From Anaeromyxobacter diazotrophicus (GTDB lineage Bacteria; Myxococcota; Myxococcia; Myxococcales; Anaeromyxobacteraceae): 64,000 bases of DNA. Below are positions 53,334-61,743 of the stretch, piece by piece. How positions within the stretch are numbered: the stretch's first letter is position 1; each line of letters opens with the position of its first letter. The notes beneath the pieces were generated by a model. The model was not told the origin of the DNA, searched no databases, and worked only from the letters and a program-made list of their open reading frames with translations. Location: contig NZ_BJTG01000006.1 in assembly GCF_013340205.1 (NCBI RefSeq), positions 62,001 to 126,000 on the forward strand, written 5' to 3'. A program made the translations under genes and the position numbers.

Positions 53334-53372
53334 CCCCGCTGACGAGCGGGGCGCGTCAAGCCGTTGACGCGC
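53334..53372 (+). terminator. Two adjoining hairpins after aspS
   Basis: CCCCGCT (53334-53340) pairs with AGCGGGG (53345-53351), loop GACG. A second perfect stem GCGCGTCAA (53351-53359) / TTGACGCGC (53364-53372), loop GCCG, shares its first base with the end of the first. They begin 18 bases after the aspS stop and probably terminate it; no T tract is present. Confidence 0.5.
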
Positions 53373-53432
53373 GCGTAACCCCCCGCCGTTGCGGGCCCGG
53401 GGTCCTGGCCCCCTCCTTGCTCTCCCGGCGGT

Positions 53433-55715
53433 GTGGCCCGGATCTCGCTCTGCCTCATCGCCCGGAACGAGGAGCGCATGCTCCCCGACTGCCTCGCGTC
53501 GGTGCGCGGGGCGGTCGACGACGTGGTGGTCGTCGACACCGGCAGCACCGACCGCACCCGGGAGCTGGCGCGGGCGGCCGGGGCGCGGGTGTTCGAGGAG
53601 CCCTGGCGCGACGACTTCGCGGCGCCGCGGAACACCGCGCTCAAGCACGCGGTGGGCGACTGGATCCTGCAGCTCGACGCCGACGAGCGCCTCGCCCCCG
53701 GCGCGGCGCGCGCCGTCCGGGAGGCGGTCCGGGGCGCGCGCTTCGACGTCGGCATGCTCACCCTCCACAACGCGGCCCGGCTGGACGCGGCGGCGGCGGA
53801 CGTCCTCTCGGGTCGCGAGCGCTCCGGACCGCCGCGCCGGCTCCCGCGGCTCCTGCGCCACGCCGGCGGGCTCGCCTGGCGCGGGATCATCCACGAGTCG
53901 GTGGCCGACTGGTTCGTGCAGCGCGGGAGCAAGGCGGCCCTGATCCAGGGCGGCGAGATCGTGCACCTGGGCGGCGTCCCGTCCCTGCGCGAGGCGAGGA
54001 AGAAGCGGGAGCGCAACGAGGCCCTGCTGCGCCGGCGGTGCGCGCTGGAGCCGGGCGACGCCGTGGCGTTCGGGTACCTCGCCGCCGAGCTGCTCGAGGG
54101 TGGCGACGTCGCGGGAGCGGCGCAGGCCGCCGAGCGCGGCTGGGCCGCCGCGGCCGGGCAGCCCCGCCACCTCTCGCTCCAGCGCCTCGCCTGCCTGCGC
54201 GCGGTCACCGCGCTCCGCCGGGCCGACCCGGAGACCGCGCTCGAGAGCGTCCGCGCCGCCGAGGAGCGGCAGGGTCCCCACCCCGACCTCCACTTCCTGC
54301 GCGGGGCGGCGCTCTACCTGCGGGCGCTCGCCGCGCCCGCCGGCAGCCCGGAGCGGGCGGCCCGCGCCGCCGAGGCGGTGCGCGCCTACCGCGCCGCCGA
54401 CGCCAGCCGCGTCGAGCTGCCCGTCGAGCCGTTCACCGACGCCTCGGACGGCCCCGCCGCCCTGGCGCGCTCCGCCGACGCGCTCCTGCTGGCGGGATGC
54501 CCGGCGGAGGCGCTCGGCGCGGCCGAGACCGCCCTGCGCGAGCGCTCCGGCGAGCCCGTGGCGCAGCTCGCGCGGGCGGAGGCGGTCCTCGAGCTGGGCG
54601 AGCCGGCGCGGGCGCTGGCGCTGCTGGAGCCGCTCCTGGGCGAGCTGCCCGACGGCTGGGTGCTGGCCGCCGGCGCCGCCCTCGCCCTCGGCGCCGGGAG
54701 CGACGCCGCGCTCTTCCTCGCGCAGGCGCGGGAGCGGCTGCCCCGGGGCTTCTCCGCGGCGCACCGGCTGGAGCGGCTCGAGCGGCTCGCCGCCGGGACC
54801 GCGAGGCCGGCCGCGCCTCGGACCGCGCCCCCCGCGCCGCCGTCGGGCGCAGCCGCCCTGGCGCCCGCGCGGCGCCGGTTCGCGGTGACCGTCATCTCTC
54901 CGCCCGGCTACGCGCACAGCGCCGCCTTCCACGAGGTGGCCGAGACCCTCGTGCACGGGCTCGCCGCGCTCGGCCACGACGCGGTGCTCACGGCCGACCC
55001 CTCGCTGCCGGGGCGGCGGCACCTGGTGCTCGGGGCGAACCTCGTCCCCGCCACCGGCGCCCGCCTCCAGCCCGGCTCCATCCTCTACAACCTGGAGCAG
55101 GTGGACGAGGGCTCGAGCTGGATCACCCCCGAGCTGCTGGCGCTCTTCCGCGCCTACCCGGTGTGGGACTACGCGGCCGCCAACGCCGACGCGCTGGCGC
55201 GGCTGGGCGTCCCGCGTCCGGCGGTGGTGCCGGTCGGCTACGTCCCCCAGCTCACGCGGATCGCGCCGGCCGAGGAGGACCTGGACGTCCTCTTCTACGG
55301 CTCGCTCAACGAGCGCCGCCGCGCCGTCCTGGCGGAGCTCGAGCGGCGCGGCGCGCGCGTCCACGCCGCGTTCGGCGTCTACGGGCCGGCCCGTGACGCG
55401 CTGGTGGCCCGCGCCCGGCTCGTCCTCAACGTGCACTACTTCGAGGCGAAGGTGTTCGAGGTGGTGCGGGTCTCGTACCTGCTCGCGAACCGCCGCTGCG
55501 TGGTCTCCGAGCGCGGCGCCGACGCGGCGGCCGAGGCGGCGTTCGAGGAGGGGGTGGCCTTCGCGCCCTACGAGGCGCTCGCCGACCGCTGCCTCGCGCT
55601 GCTCGCCCGCCCCGAGGAGCGGCGGCGCGTGGCCGAGGCGGGCTTCCGGCTCATGGCCGCGCGCGACGAGGCCGGCTACTTGCGTGACGTGGTGGCGGCG
55701 CTGGGGGACGGGTAG
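53433..55715 (+). CDS. Glycosyltransferase 2 - TPR-like - glycosyltransferase fusion
   Basis: A 760-residue protein with three parts. Residues 1-200 are a GT-A (family 2) glycosyltransferase (MARISLCLIARNEE, VVDTGSTDRT and the metal motif LQLDADER). Residues 200-470 are Ala/Leu-rich helical repeats like TPRs. Residues 485-760 resemble a family of CgeB/DUF3880-like transferases (SPPGYAHSAAFHEVAETL, NLEQVDEG and FYGSLNERRRAVL, with LVLNVHYFEAKVFEVVR). The fusion suggests two linked sugar transfers or a scaffolded surface-glycan enzyme. The start is GTG with no clear Shine-Dalgarno sequence. glpA follows after 11 bases. Confidence 0.8.
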   Translation: MARISLCLIARNEERMLPDCLASVRGAVDDVVVVDTGSTDRTRELARAAGARVFEEPWRDDFAAPRNTALKHAVGDWILQLDADERLAPGAARAVREAVRGARFDVGMLTLHNAARLDAAAADVLSGRERSGPPRRLPRLLRHAGGLAWRGIIHESVADWFVQRGSKAALIQGGEIVHLGGVPSLREARKKRERNEALLRRRCALEPGDAVAFGYLAAELLEGGDVAGAAQAAERGWAAAAGQPRHLSLQRLACLRAVTALRRADPETALESVRAAEERQGPHPDLHFLRGAALYLRALAAPAGSPERAARAAEAVRAYRAADASRVELPVEPFTDASDGPAALARSADALLLAGCPAEALGAAETALRERSGEPVAQLARAEAVLELGEPARALALLEPLLGELPDGWVLAAGAALALGAGSDAALFLAQARERLPRGFSAAHRLERLERLAAGTARPAAPRTAPPAPPSGAAALAPARRRFAVTVISPPGYAHSAAFHEVAETLVHGLAALGHDAVLTADPSLPGRRHLVLGANLVPATGARLQPGSILYNLEQVDEGSSWITPELLALFRAYPVWDYAAANADALARLGVPRPAVVPVGYVPQLTRIAPAEEDLDVLFYGSLNERRRAVLAELERRGARVHAAFGVYGPARDALVARARLVLNVHYFEAKVFEVVRVSYLLANRRCVVSERGADAAAEAAFEEGVAFAPYEALADRCLALLARPEERRRVAEAGFRLMAARDEAGYLRDVVAALGDG

Positions 55716-55726
55716 ACTCTGCCCCC

Positions 55727-57364
55727 TTGGGCAGCTACGACGTCATCGTCCTCGGGGGCGGAGTGAACGGGACGGGCACCGCGCGCGACCTCGCGCAGCG
55801 CGGCCTTTCGGTGCTGCTCCTGGAGAAGGCCGACCTCGCCTGCGGGGCGAGCGGCGCCAACTCCGGGATGATCCACGGCGGCATCCGCTACATGCTGTCC
55901 GACCGGCACGTCACGGCGCTCGCGGCCCGCGACTCCGGGTACATCCAGCGCATCGCGCCGCACCTGCTCTTCCGCATCCCGTTCCTCATGCCGTTCACCT
56001 CGCGGAGGGAGCAGGCGACGCTCGTCGAGCGCGCCACCTGGTACGCCACCGAGGTCTACGTCGGGACGTACGACCAGTACCAGCCGCTCAAGCGCGGCAA
56101 GCCCTCGACCCGGCTCTCCGCCGACGAGCTCTACCGGCTCGAGCCCGCGCTCAGGCCCGGGCTCTCCGGCGCGGTCACCTTCGACGAGTGGGGCATCGAC
56201 GCGCACCGGCTCTGCGTGCTGAACGCGCTCTCGGCCCGCGCCCACGGCGCCGAGCTGCGCACCTGGACCGAGGCGCGCGACCTGCTGCGGGAGGGCGGGC
56301 GCGTCGCCGGCGTCCGGTTCCGCGACGCGCTCACCGGGGAGACGGGCGAGGCGCGCGCGCCGGTCGTCTTCAACGCCACCGGCGCCTGGTCGCCGCGGCT
56401 GGCTCGCCGCAACGGGCTCGCGGTGCCCATGCGGCCGGGGAAGGGCGTCCACCTCACGCTCGACCGGCGCTTTTCGAACTACGGCATCACCTGCACCGCC
56501 GTGGACGGCCGGCAGATGTTCCTCATGCCGCACGAGAACGACTCCATCGTCGGCACCACGGACGACGACTACTACGGCGACCCGGACGACCTGGAGGCGA
56601 CGCAGGACGAGGTGGAGTACCTCCTCGAGGGCGTCGAGGCGCTCTTGCCCGGGGTGCGGCGGGCGCGGGTGACGCGGGCGTGGTGGGGGCTGCGGACGAC
56701 CCTCCACGAGTACGGCAAGAACGAGGACGCCCTCTCGCGCGAGCACGCCATCCTCGACCACGCCGCCGAGGGCGCCGACGGGCTCCTCTCGATCGTGGGC
56801 GGCAAGCTCGCGAGCTACCGGGCCCAGTCGCAGGAGGTGGCGGACCTCGTGGTCCGGCGGCTGGGGCGCGCCGCCCGGCCCTGCCGCACGCACGAGGAGC
56901 CGCTCCCCGGGGGCGAGGCCGCGGCGGACGTCGAGGCGCTCGCGGCGGCCCACGGGGTGGCGGCGCCGCTGGTGGCGCGGCTCGTCTACCGGCACGGCGC
57001 CCTGGCGGAGGAGGTGCTGCGGCTGGTGGACGACGACCCGCGCCTCGGGCTCGTGCTGTGCCGGGACGAGGGCCTCACGGCGGCCGAGGTCGTGTACTGC
57101 TGCCGGCACGAGCAGGTGCGCCGGCTCCAGGACCTGCGGCGCCGCTGTCGGCTCGCGGTCGGCGCCTGCGGCGGCCTCGACTGCGCCCGCACCGCGGCGC
57201 AGGTGGCGGGCCGCGAGCTGGGCTGGAGCGCGGAGCAGGTCCGGGCCGAGCTGGCGGACCTGCTCGAGCTGGGCTGGCGCGAGCGGCGCGCGGTGCTCGA
57301 CGGCCACCAGCTGGCGCAGGAGGAGCTCCTGCGCGGTGCCCACACCGGCGTGGGGCGGCTGTGA
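55727..57364 (+). CDS. glpA: Anaerobic-type glycerol-3-phosphate dehydrogenase subunit A
   Basis: A 545-residue FAD enzyme that oxidises glycerol 3-phosphate to dihydroxyacetone phosphate. The FAD motif is VIVLGGGVNGTGTARDLAQR (6-25), followed by GASGANSGMIHGGIRYML, the DAO-fold motif GAWSPRLARRNGLAV and HENDSIVGTTDDDYYGDP. The C-terminal region (about 385-500) contains cysteines VVYCCRHEQVRR and ACGGLDCART of the type bound to a cluster in GlpA proteins. The start is TTG. Its stop overlaps the GTG of glpB, as in known glpAB operons; glpC is missing. Confidence 0.9.
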   Translation: MGSYDVIVLGGGVNGTGTARDLAQRGLSVLLLEKADLACGASGANSGMIHGGIRYMLSDRHVTALAARDSGYIQRIAPHLLFRIPFLMPFTSRREQATLVERATWYATEVYVGTYDQYQPLKRGKPSTRLSADELYRLEPALRPGLSGAVTFDEWGIDAHRLCVLNALSARAHGAELRTWTEARDLLREGGRVAGVRFRDALTGETGEARAPVVFNATGAWSPRLARRNGLAVPMRPGKGVHLTLDRRFSNYGITCTAVDGRQMFLMPHENDSIVGTTDDDYYGDPDDLEATQDEVEYLLEGVEALLPGVRRARVTRAWWGLRTTLHEYGKNEDALSREHAILDHAAEGADGLLSIVGGKLASYRAQSQEVADLVVRRLGRAARPCRTHEEPLPGGEAAADVEALAAAHGVAAPLVARLVYRHGALAEEVLRLVDDDPRLGLVLCRDEGLTAAEVVYCCRHEQVRRLQDLRRRCRLAVGACGGLDCARTAAQVAGRELGWSAEQVRAELADLLELGWRERRAVLDGHQLAQEELLRGAHTGVGRL

Positions 57365-58743
57365 CGGTCCGCCGGCCCGCGCGTCAGCCCCTGTCGACCT
57401 TCCCCCTCTCTCCCCGGGGAGAGGGCCGGGGAGAGGGGGCCGCCCCCCTCGTCACCGACGTCCTCGTCGTCGGCGGAGGTCTGGCCGGCGCCATGGCCGC
57501 CCTCGCCGCCCGCAGCCGCTCCGCTCGCGTGGTGCTGGCCCGGCGCGCCCCCGGCGCCACCGCGCTCTCCTCCGGCGCCATCGGCGCCGCCCCCGACACC
57601 TGGTGCGCGCCGGCGGAGCCGCTCGCCTCCCGGCTCGACACCCTGACCGCGGCCCGCCGGCTCGCGGCGAGCCGCCCCGAGCACCCGTACGCGGCGCTCG
57701 GCCCCGGCCTCGACGCGCTGGAGGAGGCGCTCGCCTTCGCCGCCGCGGAGCTCGCGGACTTGCTCGCCCCGCCCTCGGGCCGCCCGCTCTTCCTCTCCAC
57801 GCCCTACGGCGCGGTCGTCACCGCCGCGCTGGCGCAGCGGACCATGGTCGCCGCCGACCTCGCGGCGGTGCGCGGGACGCTGGCGGTGGTCGGCTTCCGG
57901 GGGCACCTCGGGTTCGACGCGCGGCTGGTGGCGGGCGCGCTCGCGCCGTGGGAGGCGCGGGGCGGGCCGCGGACGACCGCCGTGGAGCTCGACCTCTTCA
58001 TGAGGGGAGACCTGGCGCTGGCGCGCCCCCACGAGCTGGCCCGGGCCCTGGAGGCGCCAGGCGCCGCCGAGGAGGCCGGCAGGCTCCTCGGCCGGGCGCT
58101 GCCGGCGGGCGCCGCCGCCGCGGTGTTCCCGCCCGTGCTCGGGCGCGCTCCCGCCGCGCGCGTCATGGAGCGCATCGCCGGGGCCGCCGGCCTGCCCGTG
58201 GCCGAGACCCTCTCCGACGTGCCGAGCGTGCCCGGCCTGCGGCTGCAGGCGGCGCTCGAGGCGCGGCTCCTCGCCGCCGGGGTGGAGCTGGTGTCGGGCG
58301 AGGTGGCCGTCGAGCGCGGCGGGCGCCCCGGCGACGAGGTCCGCGCCGGCGGCCGCGAGGTGCGGGCGCGCAGCTGGGTGCTCGCCAGCGGGCGGTTCGT
58401 CGGCGGGGGGATCGTCCGCCGCGGCGCGCTGGTGGAGCCGCTCCTCGGCCTCCCGGTGCAGGCCACCGAGGCCGGCGCCCCGGACGGCGAGCTCGCGAGC
58501 CGCCCCGCGGCCTCGCTCACCGTCCGCGCCCGGCGCGCCGCGCAGCCGCTCCTCGCCGCCGGCGTGCGCATCGACCGCCAGCTCCGGCCGCTCGACGCCT
58601 CGGGGGCCCCGCTCCACCCGCGGCTCTTCGCCGCCGGGGCGGTGATCGGCGGCCACGAGGTGGCGGCCGACGGGACGGGGCTCGGGGTCGGGGTGCTCAC
58701 GGGCTATCTCGCCGGGAGCGCGGCGGCAGGCGCACCCGGGTAG
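57361..58743 (+). CDS. glpB: Glycerol-3-phosphate dehydrogenase subunit B
   Basis: A 460-residue FAD/NAD-binding protein of the GlpB family, the second subunit of anaerobic glycerol-3-phosphate dehydrogenase. The nucleotide motif VLVVGGGLAGAMAALAAR begins at about residue 35, later than usual. The first 30 residues are encoded partly by a palindromic DNA element (57401-57440), and no other start codon lies between it and the motif, so the repeat appears to be translated. The C-terminal end HPRLFAAGAVIGGHEVAADG fits the family. GlpC, which normally anchors GlpAB to the membrane, is not encoded next to it. Confidence 0.82.
   Translation: MTVRRPARQPLSTFPLSPRGEGRGEGAAPLVTDVLVVGGGLAGAMAALAARSRSARVVLARRAPGATALSSGAIGAAPDTWCAPAEPLASRLDTLTAARRLAASRPEHPYAALGPGLDALEEALAFAAAELADLLAPPSGRPLFLSTPYGAVVTAALAQRTMVAADLAAVRGTLAVVGFRGHLGFDARLVAGALAPWEARGGPRTTAVELDLFMRGDLALARPHELARALEAPGAAEEAGRLLGRALPAGAAAAVFPPVLGRAPAARVMERIAGAAGLPVAETLSDVPSVPGLRLQAALEARLLAAGVELVSGEVAVERGGRPGDEVRAGGREVRARSWVLASGRFVGGGIVRRGALVEPLLGLPVQATEAGAPDGELASRPAASLTVRARRAAQPLLAAGVRIDRQLRPLDASGAPLHPRLFAAGAVIGGHEVAADGTGLGVGVLTGYLAGSAAAGAPG
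57401..57440 (+). repeat. Palindromic element inside the glpB coding start
   Basis: The stretch contains the perfect palindrome CTCTCCCCGGGGAGAG, flanked by CCC/GGG runs, and then a second GGGGAGAGGGGG copy of the right arm. Elements of the form CCCTCTCC...GGAGAGGG are common dispersed repeats between genes in GC-rich bacteria, but this one lies within a reading frame. The frame stays open through it. Confidence 0.6.
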
Positions 58744-58845
58744 ACGCTCCGGCCCGAGGCCGACCCGACGCAGTCAGGCCGCTGGCGACCGCCAATTTTC
58801 TGGCGATCCTTCGAGAAACGCCCAGCGAAATCGCCGACGTCAAGC

Positions 58846-58861
58846 TGGCGCGCGCATTGCT
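58846..58861 (+). promoter_or_regulatory. Sigma-54 (-24/-12) promoter
   Basis: TGGCGCGCGCATTGCT matches the sigma-54 pattern TGGCACG-N4-TTGCW with one difference in the -24 block. GG (58847-58848) and GC (58859-58860) have the required spacing of 12 from GG to GC. The preceding base is C, as preferred. It lies 44 bases before the ATG of the methyltransferase gene, so transcription of the 58905-63650 set probably needs RpoN and an enhancer-binding activator. Confidence 0.6.
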
Positions 58862-58904
58862 ATGCCTCCGAGGGTCGGAAGTGACCTCCGCCCGAGGAAG
58901 TGGA

Positions 58905-60074
58905 ATGAACGACACCAGTCCCGCCCAGCTGCCGGCCTATTACTGCCTCCCACGTCCGGAGCTCACGCAGCTCGTCGCGGCCCGAGGCCTGCGCATCCTC
59001 GAGGTCGGCTGCGCCGCCGGCGCGATGGGCGCAGCCTTGCTGGAGAAGGGAGCCGCCGAGGTGGTGGGGCTCGACATCTTCGAGCCGGCGCTCGCGCTCG
59101 CGCGCACCCGGCTCTCCGCGGCCCACCGGGTCGACCTCAACGGCCTCCCGGAGCTGCCCTATCCCGACGGCCACTTCGACCTCATGACGTTCGCCGACGT
59201 CCTCGAGCACCTCGTCAATCCCGCGGCCGTCCTGCGCCACCTCAGCCGCTGGTTGAGCCGCGACGGGAAGCTGCTCCTGTCCTTGCCGAACATCCGCCAC
59301 GAGTCGGTCGTCCTCCCGCTGCTGGTCGAGGGGCAGTGGGAGTACGCGGACTCCGGGATCCTCGATCGGACGCACCTCCGCTTCTTCACGCGGAAGGGCA
59401 TGCTCCGGATGCTCGACGAGGCGGGCTTCGAGGGGGTCGGGAAGATCGCCGGCTCGCAGACGGCAACCCCCGTCTACGTCCAGAAGGCGGCCGAGCTGGT
59501 CAAGGCGCTCGGCGGCGATGCGGCGAAGTTCATCGAGGAGTGCAACGTCGTCCAGTTCATCACCTTCGCCGCGCGCAAGGGGGCGGAGGCGCGCGACGGC
59601 GACCGGGCGCCCCAGGTCGCCGCGCCGGCGTCGGCCCCGGTGGCCCCGGCGCCAGGAGCCGATCCCTGGGCCGGCTCGAGGGCGCAGCGGGTGCTCCTGG
59701 CGCCCGACGTCGGGTCGCCCGAGGACCGCTGGGCCGCGGTGCTGCCGAGGCTCGCCGAGCAGCTGAGCGGCAAGGCCGCCGTGACGCTCGGCCTCGCCCT
59801 GCCGCTGGAGCACGTCCAGAAGCCTCCCCAGCCCGTCCAGGCGCTGCCGTCCACGCTCGACCTCGATCTGCTGCTGACCGAGCAGCCGAGCTCGCTCGCC
59901 GGCTGGGAGACCCTGCTGCGGGGCGCGGGCGTCCTGGTGCTCACCGGGGCCCGCCCCGAGATCGCGGATCTCGCCACGCGCATGGGCGTCGTGATTCACG
60001 ACGCCGCCGCCGATCCGAAGCTTTGCCCCGCCCCGGTCGCGCCGAGCGCCGAGGCGGCGCGCTTCCCTGCCTAG
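58905..60074 (+). CDS. SAM-dependent methyltransferase with unknown C-terminal domain
   Basis: A 389-residue protein. Residues 1-215 are a class I methyltransferase: SAM motif ILEVGCAAGAMGAALLEKG (about 24-42), acidic motif VVGLDIFE, the DLMTFADVLEHLVNP motif, and SLPNIRHESVVLPLL, of the type found in polysaccharide and O-antigen clusters. After a Pro/Ala linker (about 228-255), residues 260-380 form a separate domain (AQRVLLAPDVGSPEDRWAAV and LLTEQPSSLAGWETLLRGAG) that I cannot assign, possibly a Rossmann-like glycosyltransferase part. It is the first gene after the sigma-54 promoter, with wbsX 13 bases behind. Confidence 0.8.
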   Translation: MNDTSPAQLPAYYCLPRPELTQLVAARGLRILEVGCAAGAMGAALLEKGAAEVVGLDIFEPALALARTRLSAAHRVDLNGLPELPYPDGHFDLMTFADVLEHLVNPAAVLRHLSRWLSRDGKLLLSLPNIRHESVVLPLLVEGQWEYADSGILDRTHLRFFTRKGMLRMLDEAGFEGVGKIAGSQTATPVYVQKAAELVKALGGDAAKFIEECNVVQFITFAARKGAEARDGDRAPQVAAPASAPVAPAPGADPWAGSRAQRVLLAPDVGSPEDRWAAVLPRLAEQLSGKAAVTLGLALPLEHVQKPPQPVQALPSTLDLDLLLTEQPSSLAGWETLLRGAGVLVLTGARPEIADLATRMGVVIHDAAADPKLCPAPVAPSAEAARFPA

Positions 60075-60087
60075 CCCCGAGGACGCC

Positions 60088-61743
60088 GTGACCGACCGCC
60101 CCACCGCTTCGTCCGCCGGCGCGCCCGTCCGCGCCATCGCTTACTACCTGCCCCAGTTCCACCCCATCCCCGAGAACGACGCCTGGTGGGGCCGCGGCTT
60201 CACGGAGTGGACGAGCGTCACGCGCGCCAAGCCGCTCTTCGAGGGGCACTATCAGCCGCACCTCCCGACCGAGCTCGGCTTCTACGACCTGCGCCTGCCG
60301 GAGGTTCGCGCCGCGCAGGCCGAGCTGGCGCGCGAGCACGGGATTCACGGCTTTTGCTATTACTATTACTCCTTCGGGACGAAGCGCCTGCTGGAGCGCC
60401 CGCTCCTCGACATGCTCGAGAGCGGGAACCCCGACTTCCCGTTCTGCATCTGCTGGGCGAACGAGAGCTGGTCGCGCCGGTGGGACGGCAGCGAGGCCCA
60501 GGTCCTCATCGCCCAGGATGATTCGCCGGAGCGCTATCGGCAGTTCATCCACGAGGTGCTCCCCATCCTGAAGGACCGCCGGTACATCCAGGTCGGCGGC
60601 GCGCCCATGCTGCTCGTCTACCGGGTGGGCAGGATGCCGGACGCCGCGGCCGTCGCCGCCTACTGGCGAGAGCAGGCCGAGGCCGCCGGGCTGCCGGGGC
60701 TGTACCTCTGCGCCGTCCAGAGCCACGACGCGACGTTCGATCCGCGCCGGGCGGGCTTCGACGCGGCCGTCGAGTTCCCGCCCTCCCCCTGGCACGGAAG
60801 GAAGATCGATCCCAGGACGCTCCCAGGCCTCGATCCGGACTTCACCGGCACCGTCTTCGACTACGAGGACTTCGTGACCCACAGCCTCGCGCGGAGCGCG
60901 CCGGACTACCGCCTGCTCCGGGGCGTCATGATGGGGTGGGACAACACGGCGCGGCGCGGGCCCGCCTCGTTCCTCTTCCATGGCGCGACGCCGCGCGGAT
61001 ACGAGGCGTGGCTCCGGGGGGCGGTGGCCTGGACGGCGGCGCACAACCCTCCCGACGAGCGCGTCGTGTTCCTGAACGCGTGGAACGAGTGGGCGGAGGG
61101 AACGCACCTCGAGCCGGACGAGCGTCACGGCCGGGCCTGGCTCGAGGCGACGCAGCGGGCGCTCTCGCGCGCGGAGGCCTGGCGCGGGGCGCTGGAGGCG
61201 CTCCGCCGCGAGGGCACGATCCCCCCGGAGGTGCTGCGGGCCCACGTGGAGGATCTGCAGCACGCGCTGGAGCGGCTCGAGCGCGTCGAGAGCGTGAGCA
61301 CCGCCTCTCGGGGCTCGTTCACGGAGGGCGTGGCCCCCGCGTTCGCCAGCAAGCCCCTTCACCTCGGCGGGCTCACGCAGCTGGAGTTCGTGCAGGGCCG
61401 CCCGCCCGGCGGGCGGATCAAGCTCCGGGACCGTGAGCCGCTGAAGGTCTCCGGATGGGCGGTCGCCCCCGGGCTCGACCTGCGCGGCGCGCCGGCCTTC
61501 CTGGTCCTGCGGTCGCCCACCGGGGAGCGCATCTACAGCGCCCCGCTCGGCGAGCGGACGGTCCGCCACGACGTGGCGTTCCAGCTCCGCCAGCTCGATC
61601 CGCGCTCGGTCTGCCTGGCCGGGTTCGACGTCGAGCTCGCCACCGACGCGCTCGCCCCCGGCGAGTACAAGCTCGGCGTCGTGCACGCCAGCGACAAGGC
61701 CGCCGTGGCGGGGTTCTCCGAGCACCGGATCTCCGTCGAATGA
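60088..61743 (+). CDS. WbsX-like glycan biosynthesis protein
   Basis: A 551-residue protein whose first 350 residues match the WbsX family (glycosyl hydrolase 99-like fold): AIAYYLPQFHPIPENDAWWG, GFTEWTSVTRAKPLF, HGIHGFCYYYYSFG and FLNAWNEWAEGTHLEPD. WbsX proteins occur in O-antigen and capsule loci and are thought to act as glycosyltransferases. Residues 420-551 are a separate beta-rich domain (REPLKVSGWAVAPGLDL) whose role I do not know. The start is GTG. The stop overlaps the ATG of the next gene by four bases, so translation is coupled. Confidence 0.82.
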   Translation: MTDRPTASSAGAPVRAIAYYLPQFHPIPENDAWWGRGFTEWTSVTRAKPLFEGHYQPHLPTELGFYDLRLPEVRAAQAELAREHGIHGFCYYYYSFGTKRLLERPLLDMLESGNPDFPFCICWANESWSRRWDGSEAQVLIAQDDSPERYRQFIHEVLPILKDRRYIQVGGAPMLLVYRVGRMPDAAAVAAYWREQAEAAGLPGLYLCAVQSHDATFDPRRAGFDAAVEFPPSPWHGRKIDPRTLPGLDPDFTGTVFDYEDFVTHSLARSAPDYRLLRGVMMGWDNTARRGPASFLFHGATPRGYEAWLRGAVAWTAAHNPPDERVVFLNAWNEWAEGTHLEPDERHGRAWLEATQRALSRAEAWRGALEALRREGTIPPEVLRAHVEDLQHALERLERVESVSTASRGSFTEGVAPAFASKPLHLGGLTQLEFVQGRPPGGRIKLRDREPLKVSGWAVAPGLDLRGAPAFLVLRSPTGERIYSAPLGERTVRHDVAFQLRQLDPRSVCLAGFDVELATDALAPGEYKLGVVHASDKAAVAGFSEHRISVE

